DNA of 64,000 nucleotides, taken from Cellulomonas wangsupingiae. Its GTDB lineage: Bacteria > Actinomycetota > Actinomycetes > Actinomycetales > Cellulomonadaceae. The first letter of the stretch is position 1. Every line of letters starts with the position of its first letter. Shown in pieces: positions 32,353-39,887 of this stretch. The notes beneath the pieces are model-generated. The model was not told the DNA's origin. It did not search any database and saw only the letters and a list, made by a program, of their open reading frames with translations. The stretch lies in contig NZ_CP101989.1 in the NCBI RefSeq assembly GCF_024508275.1, forward strand, positions 372,001 to 436,000, given 5' to 3'. Made by a program: the position numbers and the translations under genes.

Positions 32353-32748
32353 TCAGGACCGACCGCCCGGTGCCGCGCCCGGCCGGGCGGTCGACGGCTC
32401 CTGCGCGTAGTGCGCGATCTTCCCGTCGAGCACGCTGACGGCGGCGAGGATCCGCTGCGCCTGCTCCTGGAGCTCGGCGCGGCGTGCCCGCAGGAACGCG
32501 ACGCGGTCCGCCGCGCCGGCCTCGGTGCGCAGCAGCTCGGTGAACCGGCGCAGCTCCGCGATCCCCAGCCCCGCGTCGCGCAGGCAGGTGACGAGGCCGA
32601 TCCACGCGACGTCGTCGTCGTCGTACCGGCGCTGCCCGCCGGTCGACCGGGCGATCGGGCCGACCAGGCCCTCGCGCTCGTAGTAGCGCAGCGTGTCCAC
32701 CGACAGGCCCGTGCGCTGCGCGACCTCACCCGGTGCGTACCCCGTCAT
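32353..32748 (-). CDS. MerR family transcriptional regulator
   Basis: This 131-residue protein has the MerR DNA-binding domain at its start (YAPGEVAQRTGLSVDTLRYY, then EREGLVGPIARSTGGQRRYD) and a long dimerisation helix (FLRARRAELQEQAQRILAAV). No metal-binding Cys residues are present, so it probably senses stress or an organic effector. The ATG at 32748 or an in-frame ATG at 32757 may be the start. It lies just downstream of the aldo/keto reductase gene and is the obvious regulator for the MerR-type operator at 33732. Confidence 0.87.
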   Translation of the reverse strand: MTGYAPGEVAQRTGLSVDTLRYYEREGLVGPIARSTGGQRRYDDDDVAWIGLVTCLRDAGLGIAELRRFTELLRTEAGAADRVAFLRARRAELQEQAQRILAAVSVLDGKIAHYAQEPSTARPGAAPGGRS

Positions 32749-32771
32749 GGCGACCATCGTGGCAGCGCCCG

Positions 32772-33716
32772 TCAGGCCGGGGCGTCCAGGCGCGCCCGGA
32801 CCTCGTCGGGCAGGGCGAGGTCGCGCGCCGCCATGGCCTCGGTCAGCTGGTCGAGCGAGCTCACGCCCAGGATCGGGCTGATCCCCTGCGCCAGCAGCCA
32901 GGCGAGGACCACCTGGTTGCGGGTCGCGCCGAGCTCGTCGGCGACCTCGGCGAGGACCGCGAGCCGCCGGTGCGTCCCGGGGTGGTCGTAGCCCTCCGAG
33001 AGTGGACGGTCGTCGCGCACGTACGCCCCGGTGAGCAGCGGCGAGTAGGCCCACACGTCGAGCCCTTCCGTGCGCGCGTGGTCCAGCTGGTCGCGCTCGG
33101 CGTGCACGTGCCCGCCCTCCGGGAGGGTCGCGCCCGGCCGTGGCCAGACGTACGAGTAGCGCAGCTGCACCGCCGACCACGGCTCGACGCCGCGCTCGCG
33201 GGCGATCGCGCGCCCCTGCTCGACGCGCCACGCCGCGTGGTTCGACGCGCCCAGCCGGCCGACCTGCCCCGCGGTGACGAGCGCGCCGAACGCCTCGACC
33301 GTCTCGGCGAGGGGGACGTCGCGGTCCTCCGCGTGCGCCCACAGCAGGTCCACCGCGTCCAGGCCCAGCCGGTCGAGGGACGCCGCGAACCCGCGGGCGA
33401 TCGCGTCGGCGGACAGGCCCTCGGAGGACGAGGGCCACTCGTGCGGGACGAGCGGCTGGTGGCGGACCTTCGTCGCGAGCAGCACGCGCTCGCGGACTCC
33501 GGGGCGCGCCGCGAACCAGCGGCCGAGGACGCGCTCGCTCTGCCCGCCGACACCCGAGGGGTCCTCCCAGAACGAGTAGCAGTTGGCCGTGTCGATCCAC
33601 CGGCCACCGAGGTCGACGAACGCGTCGAGGAGGTCGGTCGAGAGCGCCTCGTCGGCGCGGGTGCCGAAGTACATGGCCCCGAGGACGGGCTCGGGGGTCC
33701 GCTGCGTGATGTCCAT
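32772..33716 (-). CDS. Aldo/keto reductase
   Basis: This 314-residue TIM-barrel oxidoreductase has the AKR features: FGTRADEALSTDLLDAFVDL, GGRWIDTANCYSFW (catalytic Asp and Tyr), LLATKVRHQ (Lys), LLWAHAEDRDVP (His in W-x-H) and GASNHAAWRVEQG. It should reduce aldehydes or ketones with NADPH in the cytosol. It is followed after 23 bases by the MerR gene and faces a divergent alcohol dehydrogenase gene across a region with a MerR-type operator. The group resembles reactive-aldehyde or electrophile response modules. Confidence 0.9.
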   Translation of the reverse strand: MDITQRTPEPVLGAMYFGTRADEALSTDLLDAFVDLGGRWIDTANCYSFWEDPSGVGGQSERVLGRWFAARPGVRERVLLATKVRHQPLVPHEWPSSSEGLSADAIARGFAASLDRLGLDAVDLLWAHAEDRDVPLAETVEAFGALVTAGQVGRLGASNHAAWRVEQGRAIARERGVEPWSAVQLRYSYVWPRPGATLPEGGHVHAERDQLDHARTEGLDVWAYSPLLTGAYVRDDRPLSEGYDHPGTHRRLAVLAEVADELGATRNQVVLAWLLAQGISPILGVSSLDQLTEAMAARDLALPDEVRARLDAPA

Positions 33717-33731
33717 GACGACGAGCGTGCA

Positions 33732-33754
33732 ACCTGGAGCGCGCTCGAGGTCAA
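33732..33754 (-). promoter_or_regulatory. MerR-type operator with -35 element
   Basis: ACCTGGAGCGCGCTCGAGGT (33732-33751) is a 20-base dyad with nine of ten bases matched. On the minus strand TTGACC (33754-33749) forms the -35 at its edge, the geometry of MerR-controlled promoters with a long spacer. The -10 is weak (CACGCT). It lies 16 bases before the aldo/keto reductase start, in the divergent region shared with the alcohol dehydrogenase gene, and is probably bound by the MerR protein at 32353. Confidence 0.6.
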
Positions 33755-33820
33755 GAGCGCCGGCTTTCCGGGAGGCGGCGCCGGGCGCACAGTGGAGGTC
33801 CGTACCGAGAGGGAGAACCC

Positions 33821-34843
33821 ATGCGCGGCGTGATCATGTACGGCCCCGGTGACGTCCGGGTCGAGGACCGCGAGGACCCCACGATCGTCGAGGCGACCGA
33901 CGCCGTCATCCGGATCACCGCGACGTGCATCTGCGGGTCCGACCTGTGGCCGTACCGCGGGGCGGACCGGGTCGACCGCGCCAAGATGGGGCACGAGTAC
34001 GTCGGGGTCGTCGAGGAGGTCGGCCCCGAGGTCAGGACCGTGAAGCCCGGCGACTTCGTCGTCGGGTCGTTCGTCATCTCGGACGGCACCTGCGAGATCT
34101 GCCGTGTCGGCTTCCCGTCGAGCTGCGTGCACCGCGTCTTCGTCGACGGCGCCATCGGCACCCAGGCGCAGAGGGCGCGCATCCCGTTCGCGGACGGCAC
34201 GCTCGTCGCGACGCCGGGACAGCCCGACCCCGACCTGGTGCCGCACCTGCTCGCGGCCTCCGACGTCCTGGGCACCGGCTGGTTCGCCGCCGTCGCCGCG
34301 CAGGCCGGTCCCGGCAGGACGGTCGCGGTCGTCGGGGACGGCGCCGTCGGGCTCATGGGCGTGCTCGCGGCCAGGCAGCTCGGCGCCGAGCGGGTCATCG
34401 CCATGTCACGGCACGCCGGCCGTCAGGAGCTCGCCCGTCACTTCGGCGCGACCGACGTCGTGGAGGAGCGCGGCGACGCGGGCGTCGCACGAATCAAGGA
34501 GCTGACCGGCGGGCTCGGCGCCCACTCGGTGATCGAGGCCGTCGGCAGCCAGGAGTCGATGACGCAGGCGATCGGCGCGACCCGGCCCGGCGGCAACGTC
34601 GGGTTCGTCGGCGTCAGCCACGACGTCCGGCTGCCGGGTCAGCTGCTGTTCTTCTCCCAGGTGCAGATCCTCGGCGGCCCCGCACCCGTGCGCCGGTTCC
34701 TCCCCGACCTGGTCCAGCGCATCTGGGACCGGACGATCGACCCGGGCAAGGTCTTCGACCTCACCCTGCCGCTCGAGCAGGCCGCCGAGGGGTACCGGGC
34801 CATGGACGAGCGGCGCGCCACCAAGGTGCTCCTGACCGTCTGA
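33821..34843 (+). CDS. Zinc-dependent alcohol dehydrogenase (MDR family)
   Basis: This 340-residue MDR enzyme has the catalytic zinc ligands Cys in TATCICGSDLWPYRG and His-Glu in KMGHEYVGVVEEVG, and the NAD(P)-binding VAVVGDGAVGLMGVLAARQL. The structural zinc site is incomplete: only DGTCEICRVGFPSSC is seen, with three Cys. It resembles glutathione-independent formaldehyde-dehydrogenase-like or threonine-dehydrogenase-like members. The gene is divergent from the aldo/keto reductase gene across a MerR operator, suggesting joint induction. Its stop codon lies inside an 8-base tandem repeat. Confidence 0.88.
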   Translation: MRGVIMYGPGDVRVEDREDPTIVEATDAVIRITATCICGSDLWPYRGADRVDRAKMGHEYVGVVEEVGPEVRTVKPGDFVVGSFVISDGTCEICRVGFPSSCVHRVFVDGAIGTQAQRARIPFADGTLVATPGQPDPDLVPHLLAASDVLGTGWFAAVAAQAGPGRTVAVVGDGAVGLMGVLAARQLGAERVIAMSRHAGRQELARHFGATDVVEERGDAGVARIKELTGGLGAHSVIEAVGSQESMTQAIGATRPGGNVGFVGVSHDVRLPGQLLFFSQVQILGGPAPVRRFLPDLVQRIWDRTIDPGKVFDLTLPLEQAAEGYRAMDERRATKVLLTV

Positions 34844-34862
34844 CCGTCTGACCGTCTGACCG
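34833..34862 (+). repeat. 8-base tandem repeat over a stop codon
   Basis: TGACCGTC occurs three times in a row (34833, 34841, 34849) followed by a partial fourth copy, TGACCG. The first unit encodes the last residues of the alcohol dehydrogenase (L-T-V) and the second supplies its TGA stop. Copy-number change would mainly alter bases past the stop, so no effect on the protein is expected. Confidence 0.85.
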
Positions 34863-34910
34863 GCGGCAGGGTGGCCTGCACCCTCTCCGTCGGCGGCATC
34901 CGGACCGCGG

Positions 34911-35615
34911 CTACCCCACGGCGCGCAGGAGGAACACGTTGCCGTCGGGATCGGCGAGCCCGGTCGTGCCGTCCGGCCGCGGACCGAGCGGTGTGGCGCC
35001 GATCGCCGTCAGGCGGGCGACCTCGTCGGCGAGGTCGCCGCCGGCCACGGTCAGGTCGAACCGCTGCCGCTCGCGCCCACGTCGGGGCGAGGGCGGCCCG
35101 TCCCACGAGACCTTCGTGCCGCCGCGCGGGGACTGGACGGCCGTCTGCGGTCCCTCGTCCCAGACGAGTGGCCAACCGAGCGCCGCGGCCCAGAAGAAGC
35201 CGACGTCCCGCGAGCCCTCGCACGTGAGCTCGGCGAGGAAGCCGCACCCGGCGAGGAAGGTGGTGCCGGGCTCGATCACGCACAGCTCGCCGCCCTCGGG
35301 GTCCGCCAGCACGACGTGCTGCTCCTCCGGGAGCTGTCCGACGTCGAGGTGGCGCGCGCCGAGCCGGAGCGCCTTCGCGACGGTCCTCCGCTGGTCGGCG
35401 GCGTCGGTGCTGTTGAGGTGCAGGTGCATCCTGTCGCGGCCGACCTTCGGCTCGTCGGTCGCCGTGAACCGCAGGCCCAGCTGCGTCCCCGACCCGGGGA
35501 CGAGGACACCGTCGGCACCCGTGCGTACCTCGCGGCCGAGGAGGGCCGCCCAGAACCCGCCGGCGCGGGCAGGATCGTGGACGTCCACGTTCAACGCGGT
35601 CAGCCGAGAGGGCAC
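34911..35615 (-). CDS. VOC family protein with two glyoxalase-like domains
   Basis: This 234-residue protein has two tandem VOC modules. The first begins LTALNVDVHDPARAGGFWAA and ends VVLADPEGGELCVIEPG. The second starts LAELTCEGSRDVGFFWAAAL and ends GLADPDGNVFLLRAVG. Tandem VOC proteins of this kind occur as glyoxalase/bleomycin-resistance-like or dioxygenase-like proteins in actinobacteria; the substrate is unknown. The start is a GTG at 35615 or one at 35624. It is a single gene between the alcohol dehydrogenase and cellulase genes. Confidence 0.8.
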   Translation of the reverse strand: MPSRLTALNVDVHDPARAGGFWAALLGREVRTGADGVLVPGSGTQLGLRFTATDEPKVGRDRMHLHLNSTDAADQRRTVAKALRLGARHLDVGQLPEEQHVVLADPEGGELCVIEPGTTFLAGCGFLAELTCEGSRDVGFFWAAALGWPLVWDEGPQTAVQSPRGGTKVSWDGPPSPRRGRERQRFDLTVAGGDLADEVARLTAIGATPLGPRPDGTTGLADPDGNVFLLRAVG

Positions 35616-35662
35616 GACTCGCACGCTAGACCGACGTGACGCCACGCGCACGGGGGCCGGCG

Positions 35663-37270
35663 TCAGGACCCCGTGATCGCGGTGATGATGCCCTGCTGGG
35701 TCACCGTCGCGGACTGCCGGTCGAACAGCCCGAACCCGTACTGGCCGTTGTACCCGTTGTCCCAGTAGGCCGTGGCCGCCCCGTACTGCTTCGCCAGGGT
35801 GACCAGTGTGCGGGCGTAGTCGGCGCGGTACCGGTTGTTGGTCGGGTCGGCGGTCGTCTTGTCGATCGACCCGTACTCACCGATGAACACCGGGTAGCCC
35901 TTGGCCACGAACGCGTCGTGCACCTTCTTCAGCTGGCCCTCCATGTACGTCTGGTCGCCCCACGTCGCACTGCGCGAGGGGTCGGTCACGTTGGGGCCCC
36001 ACTGGGTGGTGGCTCCGCTCTCCGTGCCGGTGAAGTCCCACGGGTCGTAGTAGTGCACGGAGATCATGATCCGCTTGTCGGCGCTGGGGATCGCGGAGGA
36101 CCGGTACTGGTCGGTCGGGATCGTGAAGCCGTAGCCGCCGGTCGTGTAGTCGATGTTCGTGTTCCAGCCCGGGACGAGCAGCCACCGCGAGGCGTTGGTG
36201 CCGCCGGTGCGGCGCACCGTGTCGACGAAGACCTGGTTGTACGCGTTGATGTTCGAGTAGCACGGCTCCGTCGGGGTGCCGTACTGCCCGTCGAAGTTCT
36301 CGTTCATCGACTCCAGGACGAGCCGGCCGCCGTAGTCGTTGAACGTCGTCGCGACCTGCTGCCAGACCTTCTCGTACTTGGTGCGGATCTGCTCCTGGCC
36401 GGACGCGTCGCAGATGAGCCACGCGCCGCTGACGCTCTTGTAGCCGTCGCCGTGCATGTTGATCACGACGTACAGCCCGCGGTCGTACGCGAGGTCGACG
36501 ACCTGCTGGATCCGGGTGAGCCAGGCGCGGTCGACGGTGTAGTCCGGTGCCGCGCCGATCTTGCCGAGGTAGGAGACCGGGATGCGGACCGTGTCGAAGC
36601 CCGAGGCCTTGACCCGGTCGAGGAGGGCGCCGGTGATCACCGGGTTGCCCCAGGCCGTCTCGCTGGGCATCCCGTCGATGCTGGCCTCCAGCTGGTTGCC
36701 CAGGTTCCAGCCCTGGCCCATCTCGGCGACGAGCCGCGCGGGGTCGGCCGTGACGGGGCCGGTGGACGGCGTGGGGGTCGGGCTGGGGGACGGGCTGGTC
36801 GTCGGCCGGGGCGACGCGGTCGGTGTCGTCGACGGCGACGGCGTGCTGGACGGGGTGACCGGCGCCCCCGTGCACGTGACGCCGTTCAGCGTGAACGACG
36901 TCGGTGCGGGGTTGCTGCCGGAGAACGTGCCGATGAAGCCGAACGACGCGGTGCCGTCGGTGGGCACGGACCCGTTGTACGCGGCGTTGCGCACGGACAC
37001 CGCCGACCCGGACTGGGTGACGGTGCCGTTCCACGCCTGGGTGACGCTCTGCCCGGCGCCGAAGGAGAAGCGCAGGTCCCACGAGGTGAGGGGGTCGCCG
37101 AGGTTGGTCACCTGCACGGCGGCGTTGAAGCCGCCCGGCCACTGGCTGGCCACGGTGTAGTCGACGCGGCAGCCGGCTGCGGCGCTCGCCGGGCTGGTGA
37201 CCGCGACCGATCCGACGAGGGCGACGAGTGCCGCCGCGGTCGCGGTCAGCGCCTGACGGAGAGCGTGCAC
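35663..37270 (-). CDS. Secreted cellulase: CBM2 - Pro/Thr linker - GH5
   Basis: This 535-residue secreted enzyme has a signal peptide (1-31), an N-terminal CBM2 cellulose-binding module (34-134, with WPGGFNA, SWDLRFSF and the flanking Cys pair), a Pro/Thr/Ser linker (135-171) and a GH5 catalytic domain (about 175-525). Catalytic residues are the acid/base Glu324 in MNEN (the more usual form is N-E-P) and the nucleophile Glu465 in VFIGEYGS; HYYDPWDF carries the conserved His-Tyr. The GWNLGNQLEA and TAWGNP motifs suggest an endoglucanase of the GH5_4 type. It should cut internal beta-1,4-glucan bonds. Upstream lie a cre-like motif and the TGACCACTGGTCA repeat cluster. Confidence 0.93.
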   Translation of the reverse strand: MHALRQALTATAAALVALVGSVAVTSPASAAAGCRVDYTVASQWPGGFNAAVQVTNLGDPLTSWDLRFSFGAGQSVTQAWNGTVTQSGSAVSVRNAAYNGSVPTDGTASFGFIGTFSGSNPAPTSFTLNGVTCTGAPVTPSSTPSPSTTPTASPRPTTSPSPSPTPTPSTGPVTADPARLVAEMGQGWNLGNQLEASIDGMPSETAWGNPVITGALLDRVKASGFDTVRIPVSYLGKIGAAPDYTVDRAWLTRIQQVVDLAYDRGLYVVINMHGDGYKSVSGAWLICDASGQEQIRTKYEKVWQQVATTFNDYGGRLVLESMNENFDGQYGTPTEPCYSNINAYNQVFVDTVRRTGGTNASRWLLVPGWNTNIDYTTGGYGFTIPTDQYRSSAIPSADKRIMISVHYYDPWDFTGTESGATTQWGPNVTDPSRSATWGDQTYMEGQLKKVHDAFVAKGYPVFIGEYGSIDKTTADPTNNRYRADYARTLVTLAKQYGAATAYWDNGYNGQYGFGLFDRQSATVTQQGIITAITGS

Positions 37271-37320
37271 GGGGAGTCCCTCTCAGGAGTGGGTGCGAAC
37301 GCGCCCAGCCCACCAGGGAC

Positions 37321-37352
37321 AGCGCTTTCGCGCAGGCGGCGAAGCGTTTCAC
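37321..37352 (-). promoter_or_regulatory. LacI/cre-like operator region upstream of the cellulase gene
   Basis: AGCGCTTTCGC (37321-37331) and GAAGCGTTTCAC (37341-37352) lie 51-82 bases before the cellulase start. Both resemble LacI-family operators with a central CG and inverted GAAA/TTTC arms. The second differs by one base from GAACCGTTTCAC upstream of the LPMO gene at 45854. Control by a cellobiose-responsive LacI-family regulator is inferred; none is encoded in the window. Confidence 0.5.
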
Positions 37353-37405
37353 GTCGCCGGTTCACCACCCGGCCTCCGCCAACCCCGGCAACGAGCCCCC
37401 GGTGC

Positions 37406-37520
37406 TGACCACTGGTCAGCTGGGAGCACCCCGAACCCGGGTGGGGCCACCTGGCGGTGACCACTGGTCAGTTGGGAGCACCTGGAGCCCGAAAAGCGAC
37501 CCCCAACTGACCAGTGGTCA
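37406..37520. repeat. Three-copy intergenic dyad repeat (TGACCACTGGTCA + G-rich tail), locus 2
   Basis: Forward copies lie at 37406-37418 (then GCTGGGAGCACC) and 37458-37470 (then GTTGGGAGCACC). A reverse copy lies at 37508-37520, preceded by CCCCAAC. The second and third can pair into a stem of about 20 bases with a loop of roughly 23. The cluster starts 23 bases after the MerR gene stop (37544) and lies upstream of the cellulase promoter region, so it may end MerR transcription. Order and sequence match the locus at 4266-4358. Confidence 0.8.
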
Positions 37521-37543
37521 CCCCGAGGGGCAGGCCCGGGGCG

Positions 37544-38317
37544 TCAGCCCGTCCGTCGGACCTCCGCCTGGAGCGTCACGGTGCCGTCGGGTGCGGTGGT
37601 CTGCCGGTACACCCCCGTCGCGCGCAGGCCGCGGTCCGCGAGTGCCGCGTCGAGGCCGATCCAGGCGTCCGCCACGTCAGGGGGCGCGTCGAACGTGACT
37701 GCGACGCCCTCGTCGACCGCCGCGACGTCGACCACGGTCAGACCGTCCACGGGGGTCGGCGTCCCGGCCGTGACCAGGATCGCGTCGTCCGCGGTGCCGT
37801 CGTACAGCAGCACGACGGCGTCGTCGTCACCGAGCCGATCGCGCAGCTCGCCGCGCAGCCGACGTGCCGCGTCGGGGATCTCTGTCTCGTCCCGCACCGA
37901 GGCGCGGACGCCCCACAGCCGCAGCGCCGGCAGGGGCGCCAGGTCGAGTGTGCTCATGACGGTGTTCCGTCCCTTCTCGAAGGTCGCGAGGCGCGACCGC
38001 ACCTCGGCGAGCCGGCGCGACGCCTCGTCGACCTGGGCGACGAGCTCCTGCTCGCGCGTCCGGAGCAGGTCGACCAGGCGCCGCTCGTCGAGGTTCCCGT
38101 CGAGCAGGTCGCCGATCGCGTCGAGCCCGAACCCCAGGGCGCGCAGGGACGCGACCGCGCGCACCCGGCCGACCTGGCTGGGTGCGTAGCGGCGGTACCC
38201 GGTCATGAGGTCGGTCGACGCCGGCTCCACGAGTCCGAGCTGCTCCCAGTGGCGCAGCATGCGCCGCGAGACGCCCGTGCCCCGCGCGATCTCCCCGATC
38301 CTCAGCATGTGGTCCAT
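37544..38317 (-). CDS. MerR regulator with GyrI-like effector domain
   Basis: This 257-residue protein has an N-terminal MerR domain (LRIGEIARGTGVSRRMLRHW, then EQLGLVEPASTDLMTGYRRY), a coiled dimer helix (LVAQVDEASRRLAEVRSRLA) and a C-terminal GyrI/BmrR-like domain (LPALRLWGVRASVRDETEIP). Such fusions bind hydrophobic drugs or cations and activate efflux or resistance genes. The gene is divergent from a GNAT gene. The start codon at 38317 has GGAGG before it; an alternative ATG lies three codons in. Confidence 0.85.
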   Translation of the reverse strand: MDHMLRIGEIARGTGVSRRMLRHWEQLGLVEPASTDLMTGYRRYAPSQVGRVRAVASLRALGFGLDAIGDLLDGNLDERRLVDLLRTREQELVAQVDEASRRLAEVRSRLATFEKGRNTVMSTLDLAPLPALRLWGVRASVRDETEIPDAARRLRGELRDRLGDDDAVVLLYDGTADDAILVTAGTPTPVDGLTVVDVAAVDEGVAVTFDAPPDVADAWIGLDAALADRGLRATGVYRQTTAPDGTVTLQAEVRRTG

Positions 38318-38325
38318 CGGACCTC

Positions 38326-38397
38326 CTCACACGGTGTCAGAGTCAACACCGGCCGGTGCCGGGAAGCGGCCGCCCTGACGCCGCGGGGTGTTGACTC
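38326..38397. promoter_or_regulatory. Divergent control region with nested inverted repeats
   Basis: CTCACAC-G-GTGTCAG (38326-38340) is a dyad that directly follows, on the minus strand, a TTGACT -35 (38346-38341), as in MerR-type promoters. A perfect 11-base inverted repeat, GAGTCAACACC (38340-38350) and GGTGTTGACTC (38387-38397), frames the rest of the region. It lies between the MerR/GyrI gene and the GNAT gene, and both arms contain TTGACT. The right-hand copy is only six bases from the GNAT ATG. Confidence 0.5.
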
Positions 38398-38402
38398 GGG
38401 CG

Positions 38403-38909
38403 ATGGCCTTCACCCCGATGCCGGCCCGGCTCGACACCGAGCGGTTCGTGCTGACCCCCGAGGAGCCGTCGGACGTCCCGTGGCTGGCGGAGCTGTTCGC
38501 GGCACGCGGTGCGGGCGCGGTGACCCCCGACCAGGCTTGGCAGCGCATGGTGGCCGCGCACGAGCGGACGCGCCCGCACGGGATCGGGGTCTACGTCCTG
38601 CGGCCGCGTGACGGGACCGCGCCCGTCGGCTACGTCGGCCTGGTCGTGGGCCGCTGCACCGTCGAGGAGCCCGAGCTCGCCTACGAGCTGCTGCCCGCCG
38701 CCCACGGTCGCGGCTCCGCGACGGAGGCGGCGCGCGCGATCCTCGACGCCGCCTTCGCGACGGGCCGCGACAGGATCTGGGCGACCTTGCGCGAGTCGAA
38801 CGCGGCGTCGCTGCGGGTGCTCGCCAAGCTCGGCGGCTTCGCGGTGCGCAGGGTCACGGCCGACGAGCGCGGGCGGGTGCTGTGGCACGTGCGCGAGCAG
38901 GACGCCTGA
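38403..38909 (+). CDS. GNAT family N-acetyltransferase (RimJ/RimL-like)
   Basis: This 168-residue protein follows the RimJ/RimL pattern: LDTERFVLTPEEPSDVPWLA at the start, PVGYVGLVVGRC, ELAYELLPAAHGRGSATEAA with the acetyl-CoA loop, and TLRESNAASLRVLAKLGGFA. It should acetylate an amine of a protein or small molecule. The gene is read divergently from a drug-sensing-type MerR regulator, so a detoxifying role is possible (inference). The ATG at 38403 has no strong ribosome site. Confidence 0.85.
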   Translation: MAFTPMPARLDTERFVLTPEEPSDVPWLAELFAARGAGAVTPDQAWQRMVAAHERTRPHGIGVYVLRPRDGTAPVGYVGLVVGRCTVEEPELAYELLPAAHGRGSATEAARAILDAAFATGRDRIWATLRESNAASLRVLAKLGGFAVRRVTADERGRVLWHVREQDA

Positions 38910-38994
38910 CCGCCGCGCGATCGGCCCGTCGGGGCAGCGGCTCGCGCCGGCCGTCGTCGCGGCCGCACTCATGACCCGGCCGCGAAGGCAGCGG

Positions 38995-39837
38995 TCAGTG
39001 GTCGTGTCGCAGTGCGCGGGCTTCGGCCTCCAGGTCGTAGGACAAGGCGATGGTCTGATCGACGCGCGCCGAGTCCCACACCACGTCGGGGTCCGGCTCG
39101 AGGAAGGACAGCACGGCTGAGGTGATCGCGTACGACTGCGTCGTCCACGGCGACCGTTCGGTCGAGCCGAACGCACGCATCTGGACGGCAGGTCCGGTCG
39201 GGACGATCGCTGCGCGCCCGACAAGTCCGACCATGAGTGCTCCGGTCGTCGCGGCCATGAGCGTGTACCCCGAGCTCGCATCGAGCCACGGCACGAGCCG
39301 GTAGCCGAGGACGCCGGGAAGCCGTGAGTAGACGCGCGCGCGGTGCTCGGTGAACGCGCGTTCCGAGGCATGGAGAGCGGCGGCGACGGCGTCGCGCAGG
39401 TCACCGGCAGGCAGGCTCGAGCAGGTGGCTCTCAGTGCGAGATGGTCGCGCCACCGCCGCGAGCCCGCCAGCCGACGGAAGTCGCTCTCGGTCGTGATGC
39501 GCAGGCTCTCGACGACGAGGGTCCGGCGCCCCTGCTCGGTCACGAGCGAGTCGCGAGACGTGGCGATGCGGTCGCGCACCGCGGCGATGTCGGCGTCGCT
39601 CTCCGGCTCGAGACGTGCGTCGTGCACCACGCGCAGCAGCACGTGGCGCAGGAAGTCGGACCGGTTCGGCCACCGCCGGTACGCGGTGGCGCGAGACACC
39701 CCGGAGGCGGCGATCGCCTCCTCGAGGCTGATGCCGTCGAGCCCGACCTTCAGCCCTCGCTGGTGCACGAGCTCGACCGCGGCGGCGACGACGCGATCGG
39801 CCGCGCCGCCCACGGGAGGTTGACCGGGATCGGGCAT
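38995..39837 (-). CDS. TetR family transcriptional regulator
   Basis: This protein has about 280 residues. The TetR helix-turn-helix is at the N-terminus: VELVHQRGLKVGLDGISLEE, then AIAASGVSRATAYRRWPNRS (the A-Y-R-x-W-P recognition helix). The large C-terminal ligand-binding domain is specific to this protein. I take the ATG at 39837 because a -10-like ACAAT sits just before it, suggesting a leaderless mRNA; an ATG at 39852 would add five residues but overlaps a palindromic operator. The gene is divergent from a membrane protein-flavodoxin operon that it probably represses. Confidence 0.8.
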   Translation of the reverse strand: MPDPGQPPVGGAADRVVAAAVELVHQRGLKVGLDGISLEEAIAASGVSRATAYRRWPNRSDFLRHVLLRVVHDARLEPESDADIAAVRDRIATSRDSLVTEQGRRTLVVESLRITTESDFRRLAGSRRWRDHLALRATCSSLPAGDLRDAVAAALHASERAFTEHRARVYSRLPGVLGYRLVPWLDASSGYTLMAATTGALMVGLVGRAAIVPTGPAVQMRAFGSTERSPWTTQSYAITSAVLSFLEPDPDVVWDSARVDQTIALSYDLEAEARALRHDH

Positions 39838-39851
39838 GAGCCTATTGTCCA

Positions 39852-39868
39852 TGAGACATCATGTCTCA
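39852..39868. promoter_or_regulatory. Perfect 17-base palindrome, TetR operator candidate
   Basis: TGAGACAT-C-ATGTCTCA has eight-base arms around one base. It lies between the TetR gene and the divergent membrane-protein gene start (39888). Size and symmetry are typical of TetR-family operators, so autoregulation and repression of the divergent operon are likely. Confidence 0.75.
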
Positions 39869-39887
39869 CCTTGGCGAGGACGATCTC

